NCBI GenBank assembly: GCA_024509875.1
Contig: JAMPIV010008064.1
Coordinates: 247,794-311,793, forward strand
Length of the DNA: 64,000 nt
Direction: 5' to 3'
Source of the DNA: Oreohelix idahoensis
Taxonomy: Eukaryota > Mollusca > Gastropoda > Stylommatophora > Oreohelicidae
Below the pieces are notes generated by a model. The model made no database searches, was not told the DNA's origin, and saw only the letters and a program-made list of their open reading frames with translations. How positions within the stretch are numbered: the first letter of the stretch is position 1; the number at the start of each line of letters is the position of its first letter. The position numbers and the translations under genes are program-made. Positions 57,701 to 64,000 of the stretch are shown here, one piece after another.

Positions 57701-59750
57701 GGATCATCCTGAAGATTGGGACAGGGTTTTACCTGCAGTCCTCTTTGCCTATAGAGAGGTTCCCAACGAGCATACAGGGTTTTCTCCTTTCGAACTTGTC
57801 TTTGGCGCGCAACCGCGCGGGCCAATGTCCTTGTTACACGATTTGATAACTTCCGATAATATTGACGATGATACACAATCGTCATATGAATATGTTATAG
57901 CTCTTAGAGAAAAGATTATCGAATCGTGCAGGTTAGCAACTTCATCTTCCGAATTTGCGAAAGAAAAAGCTAGGCGATTTGCTAATAAGAAAAGACGCCT
58001 ACGTCAACTTTGTCCTGGAGACAAAGCATATGTCTTACTGCCCTCAAGAGAGAATAGACTTCTCATTTCTTGGAAGGGTCCATACACTATAGTCTCGAAA
58101 ATTTCTGATGTCGACTATATTGTCGATGTGGATGGAAGGCATAAAACCTTCCATATAAATATGCTAACAGAGTTTATTGAACGTCCAGACTATTTACAGC
58201 CTATTTTCCAGGCGACGGACGACTCTCCAGTTCAACATGGTCACATCTCATCCCTGTCCGTTATACAGGATGAGGAAACTATTTTTTCTGACGTGAACTT
58301 ACCTCTTCCTACGATTCCACTTACTTCAACGGAATCGTGGAGAGACGTTACAGTCTCTTCCAACTTGTCTTTTGAGGAACAGCGTCAAGTATCCTCTACG
58401 TTACAATCATATCAGGATGTCCTTACCGACATTCCTGGACACACAGATGTCATAGAACATGACATCATACTTACTGATCGTAATCCGATCAGAGTAAGAC
58501 CATACCCAATACCTATTCATTTTCAAGCACAAGTCGAGAAAGAATTGGATGAAATGATTCAACTACAAATAATTGAACCATCCACTTCAGCTTATTCTTC
58601 GTCGATAGTTATTGTTCGAAAGAAAGACAATAACATACGTCTTTGCGTTGATTATCGCAAATTAAATCAAGTTACGAAGTTCGATGCTGAACCTATGCCG
58701 TTATTAGATGATCTACTTATTAGACTTTCTAAAGCTAAATTCTTTACTAAACTAGACTTGTCGAAAGGTTATTGGCAAGTCCCATTGACGGAACACGCCA
58801 AACCTCTCACTGCTTTTTCGACACCTAGGGGTCTGTTTCAATGGAATTTTATGCCTTTCGGGCTTATGAACGCCCCAGCGACTTTCGTGCGCATGATGCG
58901 ACGAATTCTATCAGATCGTGCAGATGTCATTGCATATTTAGACGACATCTGTCTTTTCAGCGATACTTGGGAAGAACACTATGTGGGTCTAAAGGAATTG
59001 CTATCTACTCTACGTGAGCATAGTTTGACTGCTAAACCCTCTAAAGCTTTTGTTGGGTTTAGTGAAATTTCCTTCCTAGGTCATCGAGTTGGTCATGGTC
59101 TGTTGAAGACAGAGGACCAAAACATTTCAAAGATATTAAATATCTCGGTTCCGAAGACAAAAAAGCAAGTGCGTAGTCTCTTGGGATTGATACAATTCTA
59201 TGGAAGATTCATTGAGAATCTGTCCTCCATTATGGCACCACTTTCAACGTTATTGAAAAAAGGTTCTCCTAATATGGTGCGTTGGTCCCAAGAATGCCAA
59301 TCTTCATTGGATCAGGTTAAGAATTTGTTCTCATCTCATCCTATCTTAAGACTACCGACGATTGATAAGACTTTTGTCCTTCGTAGTGATGCCTCTTCCA
59401 CTGGCATTGGAGCGGCACTAATGCAGGAATATTCAGGAACTCTGCATCCTGTAATGTATATTTCTAGGAAGCTGAATGCGGCAGAAAGGAATTACTCGGT
59501 TTTGGACCGTGAATTGTTGGCTATGGTTTGGTCCATTCTTAAGCTACAAAGGTTCCTTCTGGGCGCGCATTTCTTTATGGAAACCGACCAAAAAGCTCTT
59601 ACGGCTATGCAAAGTAAGGATTTGAAGAGCTCGAGATCTACTCGTTATGCTATTGCTCTTCAGCCTTTCCATTTCACGGTGCGAGCTATCCGTGGTTCGG
59701 ATAATGTGATGGCGGACATATTGTCTAGATGCCCACATGATTCCAGTTAA
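54756..59750 (+). CDS. gag-pol: LTR-5 Gag-Pro-Int-RT-RNase H polyprotein, 1664 aa
   Basis: The frame is open from 54693, but the ATG at 54756 (MSTLDYFITQG) is chosen because LTR-1 and LTR-2 start alike. Residues ~35-165 are a Glu/Lys/Ala coiled coil with near-exact repeats (EQKRLDKEA, AAEERKAQA). A SCAN/capsid-like block lies at ~190-365 (WVELSQIEKTYEGLMDLL, RDKVLSS, FLHERKPKNL), then an Asn/Arg-rich RNA-binding region, and Cx2C...CGHPLP at ~550-575. Protease is DSG at 606. Integrase has HHCC from His799 and DD35E as Asp871, Asp931 and Glu967, with GPY/F WKGPYTIV near 1110. RT has YLDD at 1394-1397. RNase H has its first Asp at 1545. Ends SRCPHDSS. All catalytic residues seem present. Gag and Pol share one frame, so processing depends on the protease. 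Confidence 0.95.
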   Translation: MSTLDYFITQGRALDKTGQQLEQWAVAQYDKALAAEEKKTMAEEKRLEREAAAEQKRLDREADIAAEQKKLQMQVEERRFEAEQKRLDKEAEQKRLDKEAEQKRLDKEAAAEERKAQAAAEERKAQAAAEERKAQAAAEERKAQAEAEIRKMEHEERKQKMELDEKLATLELEKLKLASTGAQQTTSSTTREFVSRIKLPHFNPLKDDVADYLDRFQFLCDTHNIKKEKYVEQLMPFFTGDTVTTLMTIDEHERTNYDVVRAALLKKYQLKQEDYRLRFRTMLPENGVDFSDFVTKIRRTFTRWVELSQIEKTYEGLMDLLLRDKVLSSVNDSFLAFLHERKPKNLKEMEEYCCQYATAHPHATVSNSKVKEGLPAASATPYGPNFKKKFQGAQQNWNRGSNQNYTQKRSNPTHDGSSSMQWRQDGSSRNFSGNNLRHFRKGYPNNNYSNFRGNHSRRQDYDDGEFRNRDSNRNDDYNRQYDNNYREIIMNDSRNNYRGNDNRGRPRFNKKRPYQQANSAQQEFDGACNTANDSGNSRAITGCAFDFGRATECPQCLTLFDSSTVSTLSCGHPLPALPATVAHDGRGSLILDKGLINDRLVSVLFDSGCTTVGVKESLIDPCCATGKTIKCVTFGGTMESYPTAIIRIDTPFFTGDVHACLLPNPIADLIIGRIHGVKECTPQQISSWEEKNIQTVNAVVTRAQALNPPTSSDNSNEVDSQDEHLVISHDSFVKRQEEDPSLKKYFLLAKKGDPNQNTNHKSYITMKNGILVRMVQHSDKSMHSQILVPKCMRALILRHAHDSQCAGHMGFSRTKTRVLASFFWPFVNKDIRIYCRSCKICQEVKSRGPRHAAPIQAADIPIRPFQKMAIDIIGPFKIKSARGHQFILTCVDMCTRWPEAIPLKSISTVDIADALWLVFSRLGFPGEILSDHGTQLISDVMSQVMATLDIKRSLSSIYHPMSNGLVERLNRTLKNLLGKITEDHPEDWDRVLPAVLFAYREVPNEHTGFSPFELVFGAQPRGPMSLLHDLITSDNIDDDTQSSYEYVIALREKIIESCRLATSSSEFAKEKARRFANKKRRLRQLCPGDKAYVLLPSRENRLLISWKGPYTIVSKISDVDYIVDVDGRHKTFHINMLTEFIERPDYLQPIFQATDDSPVQHGHISSLSVIQDEETIFSDVNLPLPTIPLTSTESWRDVTVSSNLSFEEQRQVSSTLQSYQDVLTDIPGHTDVIEHDIILTDRNPIRVRPYPIPIHFQAQVEKELDEMIQLQIIEPSTSAYSSSIVIVRKKDNNIRLCVDYRKLNQVTKFDAEPMPLLDDLLIRLSKAKFFTKLDLSKGYWQVPLTEHAKPLTAFSTPRGLFQWNFMPFGLMNAPATFVRMMRRILSDRADVIAYLDDICLFSDTWEEHYVGLKELLSTLREHSLTAKPSKAFVGFSEISFLGHRVGHGLLKTEDQNISKILNISVPKTKKQVRSLLGLIQFYGRFIENLSSIMAPLSTLLKKGSPNMVRWSQECQSSLDQVKNLFSSHPILRLPTIDKTFVLRSDASSTGIGAALMQEYSGTLHPVMYISRKLNAAERNYSVLDRELLAMVWSILKLQRFLLGAHFFMETDQKALTAMQSKDLKSSRSTRYAIALQPFHFTVRAIRGSDNVMADILSRCPHDSS

Positions 59751-60184
59751 ATCTTGTGTCCTAGTTTTTCCTGATATATTTTCAGACTTAGGTCTGTCCT
59801 TAATATCATAATATGTTGTAATACAAATGTATTTGGATGATGTTTAGATAATTTAACAAATTTCATTTTGTCCATCCATCAGTGATATGTTGCTAAAATA
59901 GCATTGACATTTGTATATTGCTATGATTATATTATTTAGTAATGTTTGATATATGATTGGTATTGCCAGCAACTTAGGTTTCTTGAATGGTATCCCTTAG
60001 TTTGTTTGGCTTAAAGGAAATATTTTCTCCTATGTTGGGAGATGATTTGTACCCTCTTCTATTGTACCTGATATTAGGTTCATTGTTTGCATGAGCACAG
60101 AAGTGATACTGGTGCTATCTTGCTCATGAACATATTAAAAAAAAAAAATTGCATTTTTTTTTTTTTACAGGGGGGTGGTAGTAA
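59751..60184 (+). other. LTR-5 3' untranslated region and polypurine tract
   Basis: 434 bases, no gene. It ends in an A12 run, a T-run and CAGGGGGGTGGTAGTAA (60168-60184), the purine tract that primes plus-strand synthesis at the 3' LTR. Confidence 0.8.
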
Positions 60185-61329
60185 TGTTGCTGTCATTTTC
60201 GACGGAGTCATCTGTCAAGTTATTTGCTTATGTTTGTATCATAAGTATAATTGTGTCTTTACCTGCGATGTCAGGTTGATTAGGGGTTGTCTTCCCTTGT
60301 TTATTCATTCATTGTGTTTGACCTGTAGGGTCAGAGGTTGACAGTTCGGCGTAGGCCTATGGGAAGTTTTTTAAGCGGGAGTGAGATATACTTCCGGGAA
60401 GCCGGGAGGTCCTGTTTTTCTGAAGGGACCAAGAGTCCATTGTTTTTTCGGGGAGAATCTTCGAAGTAACTGCTATGGCAGTTTTCCCCAGTGAATCTCT
60501 GTGCGTCGGGATGACGACAGAATTCCTTGTTTAGTTCTGAGGATTCATTTTCCAGGTAATACCGACCTTTATGCATTATTACGCTTTTCGGTGGCAGAAC
60601 ATGTAAAGGATTACCTAGGGTGAACAGCAGCTCACTGATCCGCCATTTCAGAACTTATATATTTGTGCTCGAGGTAGCCATCCAAGACTGTTAGTCTTAT
60701 ATTGTCCAGAAATCCAGTGACGAAGATATATTGTGGGAGCCGCAGATTGGCGGAGTTCATATCTACAATAAGTATTACTGCAGGGTTGATGATAACCTAT
60801 TTAACAGAAGTACACGGCCGACGTCAGAACGAGGCCTGTGCTTTCGGCTATTATACTACAGCCTGATATGTGCAATTGGCGGGGAGTGCCAAGTTGCACC
60901 TGTGTGTCAAAGTAACTAAGGCATCTGACGCGTTTAGTCAGAGACGCCAAGGGCGACGCTACGAACTGTCATTATTGAAGAACTTTGCTATTGACCATGC
61001 ACGTCTATTCTGATGTTTACCTTTTTGAATGCCAAATGTATACCTATCGATGTCAGGTCAGCATGACCTTGTTACACTGACTGTTCCTGTTGATACTATG
61101 TGTGTTCCCGTCAATAAATGTCTTGAAACATGCCTGCAGTGTCAAAGCATCCTTGATTACTGCATGTGAGAGTATGGGTTGCAGGATCTACATCTATACG
61201 AGCCTAAACACATTCGCGCCTTCATTCGCACCCACACTCAATTCATCATACGCTCGCACTACACATCTAACAACATGTATACTGTCTTGGGCCAGTGATC
61301 ACATCAACAAGGAAAAAAAGACAGTTACA
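60185..61329 (+). repeat. LTR-5 3' long terminal repeat
   Basis: 1145 bp, differing from the 5' LTR mainly in three homopolymer runs (near 60366, 60444 and 61312) and one base near 60470. AATAAA occurs at about 61113. Confidence 0.94.
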
Positions 61330-63218
61330 GCGGTGTCTGGCCGGACTTTGCTATTCGCCTTCATTCTTGCCAGATCTATTGTCGCAGCAAGCTCATTTAG
61401 CACTTTGTTATGGCGCCAAGTGTATCGCCCTTGCCCTAATGACACCTTACACGCTGAGAGCACGTGTTCAAGTGTCTGCCTCCCCTGGCACAGGGGGCAC
61501 TGCTCATCATCCGACTTTCCCCATTTCACAAGGTTGGTGGCCGATGGCAGCAGGTCATACAGTGATCTGACAACAAAGCTGAGCCTAAGAGGTGCCATAT
61601 GCCATATATCATTCCATGTCAAGGACCTCTGCAGGGCTCCTTCCCATGTAGTCCATTGGCCTTGTTGGACCTGCTGCACTGCTTTTTGCAACCTCTTATC
61701 ATTTTCAGCTTCTCGTATCTCCTGAACTACCATGTCTCTGCGCTCCCTGCTTGATGCCTTGGACCACCAGCGGATGTCTCCATGACCAAATCCCCGTCTA
61801 TTCGTTTGTGTGTATCCGATTACCTCCCTCAGTTTGAGTGACTCTTGGGCAGCATCAACAGCTTCTTCCACTTTCCACTTCCTTCCCGTTTTCAGTGTGG
61901 GCTGAATGGACTTAACCACGTCATCAGCTGACTCGCGTAGCATCATTGCAAGCCTTGCCTTTCCAACTTTGTACTCTTCAACAACGGACTTGAAAGGAAG
62001 CAGAAGTTTTGACTTTTTGCAGTACAGTGCTACATCTGACAGACCTGGTGGTACTCCTAGCCATTTTCTCATGAACTTGTTGACCTTCTGCTCTATGGCT
62101 TCCACTGTACTTGTGCTTATTTCATATATAAGCAGTGGCCACAGCAACTTTGGTATCAACATGAACTGGAGGCACCACAGTTTGAACTTCCCCAGGAGTC
62201 TGCTTTGGTCTATGATCTGTAGCCCTCTGTCTGCCATTTCTATTGTCTGTTGCACTGCCTTTGAGTCTTTTAATGAGGCATCGTACACCCTGCCAAGACT
62301 TTTAACAGGTTCCTCAATGACAGTAGGGATTCTTTGGTTGGAAACCGTGAATGTGACCTCTGCTATCTTCCCTTTCCTGACTGATAGGCTTCTCGACTTC
62401 TTGGGTTTGAAGCTCATTCTGCACCAGCTGACTAGTTCATCCAGGCGTGCTAACATCCTCCGGGCCTGATGTTCATCTGATGTCAGAATTGTTGTGTCAT
62501 CCATGAATGCTTTGAGCGGTGGCATGAGACACATTCCACCGAGCTTTGGACCTATAGCCATTCCTTCAGCCGCATTGAGGATTACCTGCATAGCCATCAC
62601 GAATAGTATCGGAGAGATGGTACATCCCATCGCAATTCCAACTTCAAGGCCAATCCACTTCGTTGTGTACTCTCTGGTTGAAAATCTGACAGCAAACCCT
62701 GCGAAATACAGCTTCAGCATTGCTGCAATCTCTTGTGGAACATGATACATTTCTAGGGCCTGCCACAACATCTGGTGTGGAACGGATCCATAAGCATTCG
62801 CTAAATCCAACCAGATTACATGGAGGTTTGTTCTGTCAGACTTTGCCTTTTGGATTGCTTCCCATATCATTGTGGCATGCTCTAGACATCCTGGTGTACC
62901 TGGGATACCTCCTTTCTGAATGGTAGTGTCAATGTACCCATTTGCCAGGAGGTATGTAGTGAGTCTTTTCGCCATCACTGAGAAGAATATCTTCCCTTCC
63001 ACATTGAGTAGTGAGATTGGCCTGAACTGACTGATGTCTGTGGAATTTTGCTCCTTCGGGATGTAGACTCCGTTCGCCTTTCTCCATTCCTTGCTTACAA
63101 GCTGGGTTTTCCACGCACTCTTCAGTAAACGAAGCAGTCGTTTGAGCACCTCAGGGCATCTCTTATACACCACCACCATTAGGACCTGGAGCTGACTTGC
63201 ATCGAGCTTTCTGGACAA
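61330..63218 (-). pseudogene. LINE reverse transcriptase and start of endonuclease region (copy B)
   Basis: Open over about 630 codons. RT motifs in order: QFRPISLLNVEGKIF (about 63030), VIWLDLANAYGSVPH (motif A, Asp), GIAMGCTISPILFVMAMQ, and AFMDDTTIL (catalytic FMDD, about 62505). A thumb region (LIPKLLWPLLIYEIS) and a long linker follow. Then CPLCQGRQTLEHVLSAC, a Cx2Cx7Hx4C finger, and GRYTWRHNKVLNEL, hallmarks of R2-like elements before the PD-(D/E)XK domain. LTR-5 cuts the frame after SKVRPD; the rest is at 51534-52034. A one-base frame change in a GGT run (about 63165-63185) separates it from the upstream part. Confidence 0.87.
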
Positions 63219-64000
63219 TGCTTTCTACCTCTTGCACCGTTGGGGGCTTGGTATTAAATTCAGCTCCTGGCTTACTCGGCCATTTAAGGCCTGCCATGCT
63301 GCTGAGCAGCTCATCTTTGCGACCATCTGAATATGTCATTCCAAGGTGTTCTTCCAGGTCTTCTTTCCTGATGTTTAGCGTACCCGACCGTGGCTGCTCA
63401 AACAGTTCTTTGGCAAACTTGAAGGGCTCCCTGAAGAATCTTTCCCTATCCATTCGAGTCTTCCTTTTCTTCCTGCACAACCTTTCTGCTCTACAAAGGG
63501 CATTATGTTGGCCTTTCAGGTGCTCCCAAACCTGTCGTAACCCTTCCTTCTCTGCGGCAACTGTGTTTTTGAACAGTTTTCGGGCATGCTTCTTCTGTTT
63601 TATGATTTCTTCTATTTTAATTTGTCTTCTGCTTTTTCGTGGTGGGTTACTTTCCCTTGCCTCCCTCACTCCGAACACTTTGCGACAGTGCAGATATATT
63701 ATGTCGCCGAAGATTTCCAGCTTCTTCTCCAAAGTTATCTGCTTCAGGTTGTTATCCAACTCTTTTGCCAAGGCTTCGTCCAGCTGTTCCCAAAGCCCTT
63801 TTGCACTGGCGGGTGGAAACTTGATTGCATCTCTCTTCCCGTCCAAGAAGTGTGTGAGATCATCATCAGGCAGATCAACTTGAATGTCCTCAGCACTGTG
63901 GATTGACTCCTGGCTGCGTTCTTCTAACGTCTTATCCGTCGAGACAGAGCGCTGTTGATCTCCCCCTGATGACCTCCCACACCCCTTTTTCGTTCTGTGG
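63163..64000 (-). pseudogene. LINE ORF upstream of RT, partial at window edge (copy B)
   Basis: Basic, helical region: FGDIIYLHCRKVFGVRE, then a Lys/Arg-rich stretch (RKSRRQIKIEEIIKQKKHAR), then EVESIVQKARCKSAPGPNG, the N-terminal RT extension (SAPGPNG block). The frame stays open rightward to the edge (VDLPDDDLTHFLDGKRD, then EERSQESIHSAED), so the ORF start and any N-terminal zinc fingers are outside. It joins 61330-63218 after a one-base shift at the GGT run. Confidence 0.8.

Larger units (their letters stand above)
52035..61329 (+). mobile_element. LTR-5: apparently intact Gmr1-type Ty3/gypsy retrotransposon
   Basis: 9295 bp. LTRs 52035-53182 (1148 bp) and 60185-61329 (1145 bp) start TGTTGCTGTC and end GACAGTTACA. 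The few differences seen are homopolymer lengths and one C/T. GCGGT at 52030-52034 and 61330-61334 is the 5-bp target duplication. Primer site at 53187, one long gag-pol frame 54756-59750, purine tract 60168-60184. All parts needed for autonomous retrotransposition appear present. No env. Confidence 0.95.
51054..64000 (-). mobile_element. LINE with restriction-like endonuclease, copy B, split by LTR-5
   Basis: The coding sequence runs leftward from beyond the right edge through RT to a C-terminal PD-(D/E)XK domain, then a ~480-bp 3' region matching copy A without its MITE. LTR-5 inserted between 52034 and 61330, duplicating GCGGT. Copy A (4440-4470) shows the joined sequence. The RT lacks an upstream APE endonuclease, and the CCHC-plus-endonuclease C-terminus follows the R2-like layout. 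The 5' end is outside the window. Confidence 0.87.

Noticed and set aside
59751..60184. Possible env gene after pol in LTR-5
   Set aside because: Only 434 bases remain before the LTR, with stops in all frames.

Overview
The window is AT-rich metazoan nuclear DNA built almost entirely of transposable elements nested inside one another. I found no host gene that I can support and no tRNA, rRNA, operon or CRISPR array. The mix (Gmr1-type Ty3/gypsy elements, a SETMAR-like mariner, BED-finger hAT, RTE, an I/Jockey-type LINE, a LINE with a restriction-enzyme-like endonuclease, and a tRNA-derived SINE) suits an invertebrate or early-branching deuterostome. The sequence alone does not identify the species.

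Layout. 1-230: end of a hAT element. 476-6303 (minus): decayed I/Jockey-superclade LINE. Its ORF2 is interrupted by a 5'-truncated LINE with a restriction-like endonuclease (3172-4599), which itself holds a 261-bp MITE. The LINE ends upstream in a perfect 73-bp inverted repeat. 6404-6985: hAT transposase remnant. 7486-21931: one mariner in a (TA)n tract, split by three insertions: LTR retrotransposon LTR-1 (8304-17348, minus), a 3.1-kb hAT (17524-20628) carrying a 419-bp MITE, and a solo LTR (20714-21642). 22090-26553 (plus): RTE-type LINE with a SINE in its 5' region. 28129-43749 (minus): LTR-3, a gag-like-only LTR element, with LTR-2 (29355-38166, minus) inserted in its left LTR. 43750-49345 (minus): LTR-4, an older decayed gypsy element. 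49514-51050: second mariner copy in TA repeats. 51054-64000 (minus): a long copy of the restriction-like-endonuclease LINE, split by LTR-5 (52035-61329, plus), which is intact by eye.

LTR-1, -2, -4 and -5 all carry integrase upstream of reverse transcriptase. This is the Ty1/copia-like order known in the Ty3/gypsy Gmr1 group, whose gag is related to the SCAN domain. LTR-5 has one uninterrupted 1664-codon Gag-Pro-Int-RT-RNaseH frame, near-identical LTRs and a 5-bp target duplication, so it is the best candidate for a recently active element. LTR-3 has LTRs, a primer site and a polypurine tract but encodes only a long coiled-coil gag-like protein. Its leader hairpin, its Asn/Arg-rich gag tail, and the codons and 3' sequence around its stop resemble LTR-5. 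It therefore looks like a non-autonomous parasite of an LTR-5-like element, and it is the most interesting system here.

Nesting gives a relative history. The I/Jockey LINE is older than the restriction-like-endonuclease LINE in it, which is older than its MITE. The mariner is older than LTR-1, the hAT and the solo LTR. LTR-3 is older than LTR-2, and the restriction-like-endonuclease LINE is older than LTR-5. All alignments were made by eye, so identity levels are estimates.
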